Origin: Bacillota bacterium | Lineage (GTDB): Bacteria; Bacillota; Bacilli; Bacillales; Cytobacillaceae | Direction of reading: 5' to 3' | Length of the DNA: 16,688 nucleotides | Assembly: GCA_023389895.1 (NCBI GenBank) | Contig: JAEWDX010000327.1 | Span: 1-16,688 of the forward strand | Part shown: positions 1-5,246 of the stretch, one piece after another | Position numbering within the stretch: the first letter of the stretch is position 1 | Layout: the number at the start of each line of letters is the position of its first letter | The notes under the pieces: generated by a model | Told to the model about the DNA's origin: nothing | The model's database searches: none | The model's input: the letters and a program-made list of their open reading frames with translations, nothing else | Program-made: the position numbers and the translations under genes

Positions 1-154
1 CCAATACAGTACCTGCTAGTACTAGCTGTAAGGCATTCATTCCGACAATTTGTACTTGGTATAAAAGATTGACAGTGAAAACGCTCCAAAAAAATAACTG
101 TGCTAAAAAAGCTTGGGATAAATAGCCTGATGCAGGTCCTTTCTGTCTAATCAT
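1..154 (-). CDS. N-terminal fragment of a probable MFS-type membrane transporter (runs off the left edge)
   Basis: An open frame on the minus strand begins with ATG at 154 and stays open for 51 codons to the window edge. A strong purine-rich ribosome binding site (GGAGGAGAGGAG, 175-163) precedes it at about 8 nt. The visible protein starts MIRQKGPASGYLSQAFLAQ and continues into hydrophobic stretches with tryptophan and phenylalanine, then a short polar loop and a second hydrophobic run. This is how many 12-TM major facilitator proteins begin (helix 1, then the loop to helix 2). The family assignment is inference from this short piece; another polytopic membrane protein is possible. It is transcribed away from the DoxX-like gene. 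Confidence 0.55.
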   Translation of the reverse strand, partial: MIRQKGPASGYLSQAFLAQLFFWSVFTVNLLYQVQIVGMNALQLVLAGTVL

Positions 155-327
155 GTAGAACAACTCCTCTCCTCCATAAGCTTAATCAAAATGATAAAGC
201 GATACCTATTCCAAAATTGCGATTATTTAAGAAAAATGGAATCCACAGGAGGTGTTTCTAATGCTTTTAATCGTGCGATATATATTTTTGTCGTAGCTTT
301 TCATGTGGAGCTAGACAGTTCTCTAAC

Positions 328-355
328 TTGAAAAATACTTGCCGACAATTATTCT
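328..355 (+). promoter_or_regulatory. Possible vegetative promoter for the DoxX-like gene
   Basis: TTGAAA (328-333, 5/6 to the sigma-A -35) is separated by 16 bp from TATTCT (350-355, 4/6 to the -10). If used, the transcript would start near 362 and carry a leader of about 165 nt containing the hairpins at 420-458 and 469-499. Matches of this quality occur by chance in AT-rich DNA, so this is weak. Confidence 0.3.
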
Positions 356-468
356 AACAAACTTTATTTTATAGAATGAATGTAGCAGTCCTGCTGACTT
401 TAAGGTGAAAAGCAGAAGTGAATATGCGACGTCTTTTTTTAGATGTGCCTGCGTATTCATAAAAATAG

Positions 469-499
469 GAAAGTACTTCAGTCTAAAAAAAGTACTTTC
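469..499 (+). repeat. 10-bp perfect hairpin before the DoxX-like gene
   Basis: GAAAGTACTT at 469-478 is exactly reverse-complemented at 490-499, with an 11-nt A-rich loop. It ends only about 9 nt upstream of the ribosome binding site (508-519). It could stabilise the 5' end of the mRNA or act as an operator, because each arm contains the palindrome AAGTACTT. There is no T run for termination. Confidence 0.5.
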
Positions 500-527
500 A
501 ATGAATGAGGAAGGGGGTGCGTAATTG

Positions 528-884
528 GTGAATATTGCATTATGGATTGTCCAAATTTTATTAGCCCTTTTATTCTTAATGGCTGGCGGCAAAAAAGCTT
601 TTCAAGCAGAACAAACAAAAAAATCGATGGATTGGGCGAAAGATGTTTCAAACAGTAAATTGATTGCCATTGGAGTAGCCGAAATTTTAGGTGCGATTGG
701 CTTAATTTTGCCGTGGGCTCTTGATATCGTTCCAATTTTGACGCCACTTGCAGCAATAGGGTTAGCACTTATAATGATTTTTGCAGCGCTGCTTCATGGT
801 AAGCGTAAAGAGAATAAAGCGATCGTGAGCAATTTGATTATTTTAATTTTAGCAGTAGTTGTAGTAATTGGACGACTTATATAG
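528..884 (+). CDS. DoxX-like small integral membrane protein
   Basis: A protein of about 118 aa with four predicted membrane helices, at roughly residues 3-20, 42-62, 66-88 and 99-118. The first helix ends in an MAGGKKAF-type motif, followed by a short amphipathic stretch and a helix beginning near IGVAEILGAIGLILP. This pattern is typical of the DoxX/DoxX_2 (PF13564-like) family: short four-helix proteins, some linked to thiol or redox stress, most without known function. Two starts are possible: GTG at 528 or TTG at 525, the codon before. The ribosome binding site GGAAGGGGGTG (509-519) fits either, and I chose GTG. The gene appears monocistronic: a 10-bp hairpin follows the stop and the riboswitch comes next. 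The exact role is unknown. Confidence 0.8.
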   Translation: MNIALWIVQILLALLFLMAGGKKAFQAEQTKKSMDWAKDVSNSKLIAIGVAEILGAIGLILPWALDIVPILTPLAAIGLALIMIFAALLHGKRKENKAIVSNLIILILAVVVVIGRLI

Positions 885-891
885 AGTTGAA

Positions 892-932
892 ACTTCTCAT
901 GTAATAGGCTTTTAGCTTGCTGCATGAGAAGT
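892..932 (+). terminator. Hairpin after the DoxX-like gene, possible weak terminator
   Basis: ACTTCTCATG (892-901) pairs perfectly with CATGAGAAGT (923-932) over 10 bp with a 21-nt loop, 8 nt after the stop codon. The position suits a terminator, but no T run follows (GAGGTTAAAAC), so it may instead protect the mRNA 3' end. Confidence 0.4.
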
Positions 933-945
933 GAGGTTAAAACAT

Positions 946-974
946 TTGTTAATTTTCTAAATATTTGATATGCT
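946..974 (+). promoter_or_regulatory. Candidate promoter for the riboswitch transcript
   Basis: TTGTTA (946-951, 4/6 to -35) and TATGCT (969-974, 4/6 to -10) are 17 bp apart. The predicted start near 981 lies just before the first conserved parts of the cobalamin aptamer, so the position fits well. The box matches alone are modest. Confidence 0.45.
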
Positions 975-984
975 TTGTTGGAAA

Positions 985-1176
985 CTAAATAGGTGTGAAA
1001 CAGGTGTGGAAGGATGTTTAGGCATCTATCTACTTAAAAGGGAAGTTCGGTTTAAGTCCGATGCTGTCCCGCAACTGTATTTGGGAGCGATTCGAGATAG
1101 CCACTGTCTTCAATTACATGAAGATGGGAAGGTTCGAAAAGTGATGATCATAAGCCAGGAGACCTGCCTGTTTCAG
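985..1176 (+). promoter_or_regulatory. Cobalamin (B12) riboswitch aptamer
   Basis: Several hallmarks of the cobalamin riboswitch occur in the right order. These are AAAAGGGAAG (1036-1045); the core CCGATGCTGTCCCGCAACTG around 1058-1077, with the invariant CCCGCAACTG; and the B12 box AGCCAGGAGACCTGCC (1153-1168). The P1-type closing stem is AAACAGG (998-1004) with CCTGTTT (1167-1173), 7 bp. The internal GGGA.../TCCC and CGG/CCG stems around the core can also be drawn. Known members of this class bind adenosylcobalamin or related cobalamins and usually turn expression off when ligand is present. Here the downstream genes are not B12 synthesis or transport genes but the methylcitrate-cycle operon, so the inferred output is repression of B12-independent propionyl-CoA oxidation when B12 is available. 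Edges are approximate. Confidence 0.93.
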
Positions 1177-1211
1177 CATACATCAATACCTACGAGGATA
1201 GGGGGTGTTAA

Positions 1212-1295
1212 GTGCGAACGATTAAAACATGTTTTTTTATGGAATTAAAACATGTTTATTTAGGCATTAGTTCGATCTTAACAACTTCTTTTTGA
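1212..1295 (+). CDS. Possible 27-codon leader peptide spanning the riboswitch expression platform
   Basis: GTG at 1212 opens a 27-codon frame (beginning MRTIKTCFFMELKH) that ends with TGA at 1293-1295, inside the loop and 3' arm of the riboswitch terminator. A ribosome binding-like GGATAGGGGGTG lies at 1195-1206, directly downstream of the aptamer. If it is translated, a ribosome reaching the stop would cover the 5' arm of the terminator and favour read-through, linking aptamer-controlled initiation to transcription. This is inference: codons and length do not prove translation, and the frame could be accidental. Confidence 0.25.
   Translation: MRTIKTCFFMELKHVYLGISSILTTSF
1221..1257. repeat. 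Duplicated 14-bp element containing a 10-bp palindrome
   Basis: ATTAAAACATGTTT occurs at 1221-1234 and again at 1244-1257. Each copy contains the perfect palindrome AAACATGTTT, and the centres are 23 bp apart. The copies can also pair with each other as RNA. They lie between the aptamer and the terminator, so they could be part of an antiterminator or a DNA operator for a dimeric regulator. Function unknown. Confidence 0.55.
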
Positions 1296-1307
1296 AGTTG
1301 TTTTTTT
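1280..1307 (+). terminator. Riboswitch-associated intrinsic terminator
   Basis: AACAACTTC (1280-1288) and GAAGTTGTT (1294-1302) form a 9-bp hairpin with a TTTTT loop, followed by T to 1307 (1301-1307 is seven T, partly within the stem). It lies about 105 nt after the B12 box and 42 nt before the first start codon. That is the geometry of a transcription-attenuating riboswitch expression platform. Confidence 0.85.
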
Positions 1308-1348
1308 AATGGTCATTTTAATGCAGGGCTGATACGAGGAGGATTTCA

Positions 1349-1573
1349 TTGTTTGGAACAGTTGAATATTTTATGGATCACTTTAAAACATGTATCATGA
1401 ATAACCTTATAGGTGAAATGACGGTTACAATGCCATCCTATTATAAGCTGCAGATGGGAGAAATTAATAGTCATAAAGAAACTTGTGAGGAAAAGGAAGT
1501 TTTTTTGAAAAACCTTGAAAGGGCTTACAACAAAATCAATGAAGAACTATTTGGAGATAGGGGGAAGAAATGA
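1349..1573 (+). CDS. Uncharacterised 74-aa protein, first gene of the riboswitch-controlled operon
   Basis: TTG start at 1349 preceded by GAGGAGG (1336-1342) at 6 nt. The 74-aa product begins MFGTVEYFMDHFKTCIMNNL and is soluble. It has a mixed N-terminal half with Cys15, a second Cys near residue 46, and a charged C-terminal half (about 45-74) that looks alpha-helical. I see no known motif, signal peptide or membrane segment. It is the first cistron after the B12 riboswitch and terminator, and its TGA (1571-1573) directly abuts the TTG start of mmgD (1574), so the two are probably translationally coupled. A helper or regulatory role for methylcitrate synthase is only a guess from position. 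Confidence 0.65.
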   Translation: MFGTVEYFMDHFKTCIMNNLIGEMTVTMPSYYKLQMGEINSHKETCEEKEVFLKNLERAYNKINEELFGDRGKK

Positions 1574-2689
1574 TTGGAAGCAAGAGAAAAATATTATCCA
1601 GGATTAGATGGTGTAGTCGCAGCTGAGACGAAAATTTCATTTTTAGATACAGTACAAAGTGAAATTGTGATCCAAGGTTATGACCTTATTAAACTATCAC
1701 AATCGAAAGAGTATTTGGATATTGTTCACTTATTGCTTGAAGAAAGATTAGCAGATTCTGCAGAAAAAGCAGTAATGGAAGGGAATTTGAAGAGTGAATA
1801 TGAGATTCCAGATGAGCTTTTGGAAATTTTCAAGTGTCTGCCAAAAAAGACACATCCAATGGATGGACTCAGGACAGGAATCTCGGCACTAGCAGGATAT
1901 GATAGTGACCTTGATGGACGGTCACTGCCAGTGAATAAGAAGCGTGCATATCAATTGCTTGGAAAGGTACCAAATTTAGTGGCAAACAGCTATCGGGTAC
2001 TTCAAAATTTGGAGACGATTCGCCCAAATAGAAACCTTCCTTATAGTGCGAATTTCTTTTATATGATAACTGGTCGAATACCCTCTCCATTAGAAGAAAA
2101 AATATTTGATCGTTCCCTTGTTCTTTATAGTGAGCATGAAATGCCGAATTCTACGTTTACAGCTAGAGTAATAGCCTCTACTCAGTCCGATTTATACGGG
2201 GCATTAACAGGTGCAGTTGCATCCTTAAAAGGAAACCTGCATGGAGGGGCCAATGAGGCTGTTATGTATATGCTTAATGAAGCGGATAGTGTGCGGAAGT
2301 TTGAAGAAATTCTTGAAACAAAGCTGTTTAAAAAAGAAAAAATTATGGGATTCGGACACCGGGTTTATATGAAAAAGATGGATCCTCGGGCTTTAATGAT
2401 GAAGGAGGCGCTAAAAGAACTATGCGATTTAAATGGTGACTATACATTATATGAGATGGGTGAAGCGGGAGAAAGAATAATGGAGAGGGAGAAAGGAATT
2501 TATCCAAATTTGGATTACTATGCTGCGCCTGTCTATTGGCTGCTCGGGATTCCGATTCCCTTATACACACCTATCTTTTTCAGTGCAAGAACAGTTGGAC
2601 TTTGTGCACATGTGATTGAGCAGCATGCGAATAATCGGCTTTTCCGTCCACGAGTACATTATATAGGTGAGCGACATGTGTTCCAATAA
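1574..2689 (+). CDS. mmgD: 2-methylcitrate synthase / citrate synthase III
   Basis: Condenses propionyl-CoA (and usually acetyl-CoA) with oxaloacetate to 2-methylcitrate, the entry step of the methylcitrate cycle in the cytoplasm. The 371-aa product has the length and features of the short bacterial citrate synthase family and strongly resembles Bacillus subtilis MmgD. It begins with a YYPGLDGVVAAET-type N-terminus. Active-site histidines are His188 (SEHEMPNS), His223 (LHGGANEA) and His262 (GFGHRVY), with the catalytic Asp314 (PNLDYY) and the arginine-rich end NNRLFRPR. The TTG start at 1574 is chosen because the ATG at 1570 is in another frame that stops early; a GGGGGAAG-type site (1559-1567) precedes it. 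The gene abuts the 74-aa ORF and lies behind the cobalamin riboswitch. A long inverted repeat overlaps its last codons. Confidence 0.95.
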   Translation: MEAREKYYPGLDGVVAAETKISFLDTVQSEIVIQGYDLIKLSQSKEYLDIVHLLLEERLADSAEKAVMEGNLKSEYEIPDELLEIFKCLPKKTHPMDGLRTGISALAGYDSDLDGRSLPVNKKRAYQLLGKVPNLVANSYRVLQNLETIRPNRNLPYSANFFYMITGRIPSPLEEKIFDRSLVLYSEHEMPNSTFTARVIASTQSDLYGALTGAVASLKGNLHGGANEAVMYMLNEADSVRKFEEILETKLFKKEKIMGFGHRVYMKKMDPRALMMKEALKELCDLNGDYTLYEMGEAGERIMEREKGIYPNLDYYAAPVYWLLGIPIPLYTPIFFSARTVGLCAHVIEQHANNRLFRPRVHYIGERHVFQ

Positions 2690-2721
2690 ACAACTGATGG
2701 GTTGTAAAATGTCGCTCACCT
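2665..2721 (+). repeat. 13-bp inverted repeat across the mmgD stop codon
   Basis: AGGTGAGCGACAT (2665-2677) is perfectly complementary to ATGTCGCTCACCT (2709-2721). The TAA stop of mmgD (2687-2689) lies in the loop, and a nested 5-bp hairpin (2690-2694/2701-2705) lies inside it. There is no T run. It is probably an RNA structure between cistrons that affects stability or processing. Confidence 0.7.
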
Positions 2722-2760
2722 GATGAAAATGGATATTTTGGCGAATACCCATATTCATCA
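2721..2760 (+). repeat. Second intercistronic hairpin between mmgD and mmgE
   Basis: Bases 2721-2737 pair with 2744-2760 at 15 of 17 positions, with a 6-nt loop (TTGGCG). It starts where the previous inverted repeat ends, so two hairpins are stacked in the roughly 100-nt spacer, 21 nt before the mmgE ribosome binding site. No T run follows, which argues against simple termination. Confidence 0.6.
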
Positions 2761-2793
2761 TAATCAACATCTTATAGAAAAGGAAGGTATCTC

Positions 2794-4227
2794 ATGCTAA
2801 AAATGAACGAAAATACGAAAACAGATGTTTTATTAGAAGAAATTGCCGATTACGTATTGTACAAAGATATTACGAGTTCGGAAGCGTATCAAACGGCGCA
2901 TTATGTATTACTTGACACACTAGGATGCGGTATTCTTGCTCTCAACTATCCGGAATGTACAAAGCTGCTAGGACCCGTCGTGCCCGGCACAGTCGTACCT
3001 AATGGAACTCGAGTACCTGGTACATCGTATGTATTAGATCCGATAAAGGGAGCATTCAATATCGGGTGCATGATCCGTTGGCTGGATTATAACGACACTT
3101 GGCTAGCTGCAGAATGGGGCCATCCTTCTGATAACCTTGGTGGAATTCTTGCGGTTGCCGATTACTTAAGCCAATTACAGATTGTAGGAGGAAAAGAACC
3201 ATTACGTGTTCGCGATGTACTAGAGATGATGATTAAAGCCCATGAGATTCAAGGGATTCTTGCGTTGGAAAACAGCTTAAACCGTGTAGGGCTGGATCAT
3301 GTTCTTTTTGTGAAAATTGCAACTACAGCCGTTGTAACGAAGATGTTAGGCGGAACACGTCAGGAAATTATTAACGCACTTTCGAATGCTTGGATCGACA
3401 ATTCTAGTTTGAGGACTTACAGGCATACACCGAATACAGGCTCACGCAAATCATGGGCAGCAGGGGATGCGACAAGCAGGGGTGTTCACTTGGCAATGAT
3501 GGCTGTAAAAGGAGAGATGGGCTATCCGACGGGGCTTTCAGCACCAGGATGGGGATTCCAGGATGTTCTTTTTAACAAAAAAGAATTAGTGATCAGCCGT
3601 CCGCTTGATTCCTATGTGATGGAGAATGTTCTATTTAAAGTATCCTATCCGGCAGAATTCCATGCTCAAACAGCAGCGGAGTGCGCAGTTAAGCTTCATC
3701 CTCAAGTTGTGAACCGGCTTGATGAGATCGATGAAATCAAGATTATGACACATGAATCAGCGATTCGTATTATTGATAAAACAGGTCCGCTATATAACCC
3801 AGCGGATCGCGATCATTGCTTGCAGTACATCGTGGCTATTGGATTGTTAAAAGGGGATATCAAAGCGGAAGATTACGAGAACGAATCAGCTGTAGATCGA
3901 AGAATTGATAAGTTGCGCGAAAAGATGATAGTAGTAGAGAACAAACAGTATAGTGAAGACTATCTTGATCCGAGCAAGCGCTCAATCGCCAACAGTATTC
4001 AGATCCGTTTTAAAAATGGCATTGTAACTGAAAATGTGGAATTAGAGTATCCATTAGGTCACCGTTTCCGTCGAGAGGAAGCCATCCCGAAAATAAAAGA
4101 AAAATTCATAAATAATATCAAGACCCATTTTTCAAGCAAACAGCAACGATTAATTGAAGAAAACTGCGATGACCAAAAAAAATTAGAGAATATGAAAGTG
4201 AATGATTTTGTTGATTTGTTCATCTAA
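2794..4227 (+). CDS. mmgE: 2-methylcitrate dehydratase (MmgE/PrpD family)
   Basis: Dehydrates 2-methylcitrate to 2-methylaconitate, the second step of the methylcitrate cycle. The iron-sulfur-free PrpD family does this; the following hydration needs aconitase, which is not in the window. The 477-aa protein is full length and close to Bacillus subtilis MmgE along its length. Recognisable parts are the N-terminal DTLGCGILAL helix (41-50), the signature region around 88-116 (NIGCMIRWLDYND, then EWGHPSDNLGG), a central KSWAAGDATSRG stretch, the FKVSYPAEFHAQTAAE segment and a C-terminal PLGHRFRREEA. ATG 2794 is preceded by AGGAAGG (2781-2787) at 6 nt. It follows mmgD after a hairpin-rich spacer and is 17 nt before mmgF. 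Confidence 0.95.
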   Translation: MLKMNENTKTDVLLEEIADYVLYKDITSSEAYQTAHYVLLDTLGCGILALNYPECTKLLGPVVPGTVVPNGTRVPGTSYVLDPIKGAFNIGCMIRWLDYNDTWLAAEWGHPSDNLGGILAVADYLSQLQIVGGKEPLRVRDVLEMMIKAHEIQGILALENSLNRVGLDHVLFVKIATTAVVTKMLGGTRQEIINALSNAWIDNSSLRTYRHTPNTGSRKSWAAGDATSRGVHLAMMAVKGEMGYPTGLSAPGWGFQDVLFNKKELVISRPLDSYVMENVLFKVSYPAEFHAQTAAECAVKLHPQVVNRLDEIDEIKIMTHESAIRIIDKTGPLYNPADRDHCLQYIVAIGLLKGDIKAEDYENESAVDRRIDKLREKMIVVENKQYSEDYLDPSKRSIANSIQIRFKNGIVTENVELEYPLGHRFRREEAIPKIKEKFINNIKTHFSSKQQRLIEENCDDQKKLENMKVNDFVDLFI

Positions 4228-4244
4228 AAAGGAGGTGGTCTAAG

Positions 4245-5159
4245 ATGGCGTGGATTGTAGACAAACCATTGACACAAGAAGAACTGGCTACTCAATTTAA
4301 GAAACTTATGTCCAGTGGAACCATTTTGCAGATTCCTGGTGCACATGATGCAATGGCTGCACTTGTTGCAAAGCAATCAGGGTTTTCAGCTCTTTATTTA
4401 TCAGGTGCAGCTTATACAGCAAGTAAAGGGCTCCCTGATCTTGGAATTATGACTTCGACAGAGGTGGCGGAACGTGCAAGGGATCTTGTGCGTGCGACTA
4501 ATTTGCCGGTTTTAGTCGATATAGATACGGGATTTGGAGGGTATTTGAACGTAGCTCGAACCGCTAGAGAAATGATGGAAGCACTTGTGGCAGCGGTTCA
4601 ATTGGAAGATCAGCAATTGCCTAAAAAATGCGGTCATCTTAAAGGGAAACAACTCGTATCAATTGAAGAGATGGTCCAGAAGATTAGGGTGATTAAGGAG
4701 GTGGCTCCTTCATTGCTCGTCGTAGCGCGGACAGATGCTCGTAGCATTGAAGGATTAGATGGGGCTCTTGAAAGAGCAGCTGCTTATTTAGATGCTGGGG
4801 CAGCTGCAATCTTCCCTGAGGCACTCGAATCTGAAGAAGAATTTCGCCAATTTCGAAACAGTATTCATGCACCTCTTCTTGCTAACATGACCGAATTTGG
4901 CAAGACCCCTTACTATACAGCTGAAGAATTTCAGGATATGGGCTTTCAGATGGTCATCTATCCAGTGACATCTTTAAGGGCAGCAGCAAAAGCCTATGAA
5001 CGAATATTTCAGCTTATAAAAAAGGTAGGCACACAAAAAGAAGCAATAAAAGATATGCAAACGAGAAGTGAGCTGTATAACACGATATCCTATTATGACT
5101 TTGAAAATCTAGATAAAGAAATGGCAAAAACAGTCCTTACTGAAGAACACAAATCATAA
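4245..5159 (+). CDS. mmgF: 2-methylisocitrate lyase
   Basis: Cleaves 2-methylisocitrate to pyruvate and succinate, the last step of the methylcitrate cycle (PrpB in enterics, YqiQ/MmgF in Bacillus). The 304-aa protein has the isocitrate lyase/PEP mutase fold signatures: PGAHDAMAA near 31-39, YLSGAAYTAS (51-60), the metal-binding VDIDTGFGG at 91-99, and the catalytic KKCGH loop at 127-131 with Cys129. The short length and KKCGH favour methylisocitrate lyase over isocitrate lyase. ATG 4245 has a strong GGAGGTGG (4231-4238) ribosome binding site. It is closely spaced after mmgE and followed by an intrinsic terminator, so the riboswitch operon may mostly end here. Confidence 0.95.
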   Translation: MAWIVDKPLTQEELATQFKKLMSSGTILQIPGAHDAMAALVAKQSGFSALYLSGAAYTASKGLPDLGIMTSTEVAERARDLVRATNLPVLVDIDTGFGGYLNVARTAREMMEALVAAVQLEDQQLPKKCGHLKGKQLVSIEEMVQKIRVIKEVAPSLLVVARTDARSIEGLDGALERAAAYLDAGAAAIFPEALESEEEFRQFRNSIHAPLLANMTEFGKTPYYTAEEFQDMGFQMVIYPVTSLRAAAKAYERIFQLIKKVGTQKEAIKDMQTRSELYNTISYYDFENLDKEMAKTVLTEEHKS

Positions 5160-5177
5160 AACCACACCATGAGAATG

Positions 5178-5218
5178 AAGATGATGACTCGTCGTATAAG
5201 GATTCAGCATCTTTTTTT
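5178..5218 (+). terminator. Intrinsic terminator after mmgF
   Basis: AAGATGATGA (5178-5187) pairs with TCAGCATCTT (5204-5213) at 9 of 10 positions and is followed by T 5212-5218. The next gene's ribosome binding site starts 13 nt further on, leaving no room for a normal promoter, so part of the transcription probably reads through. Confidence 0.7.
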
Positions 5219-5246
5219 ATTCTGAATGGAAGGGAGGAGGAAAATG

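Larger units (their letters stand above)
155..527. other. Intergenic region with two hairpins and an 11-codon ORF
   Basis: No normal-sized gene is visible. An 11-codon reading frame (ATG 261, TAG 294-296, product MLLIVRYIFLS) follows a perfect AGGAGGTG Shine-Dalgarno at 247-254. A two-part hairpin lies at 420-458: the outer stem is 420-427/451-458, the inner stem 429-434/441-446, and the loop is six T. A perfect 10-bp hairpin lies at 469-478/490-499, just before the ribosome binding site of the DoxX-like gene. Neither hairpin is followed by a T run, so they are not obvious terminators; a role in the leader of the next gene is conjecture. Confidence 0.45.

Noticed and set aside
75..90. Possible CcpA (cre) site, TGAAAACGCTCC
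   Set aside because: Only half of the palindrome fits, and it lies inside the transporter coding sequence.
970..1248. A 92-codon plus-strand reading frame
   Set aside because: It runs through the cobalamin riboswitch and lacks a ribosome binding site; the conserved bases are explained by the RNA.
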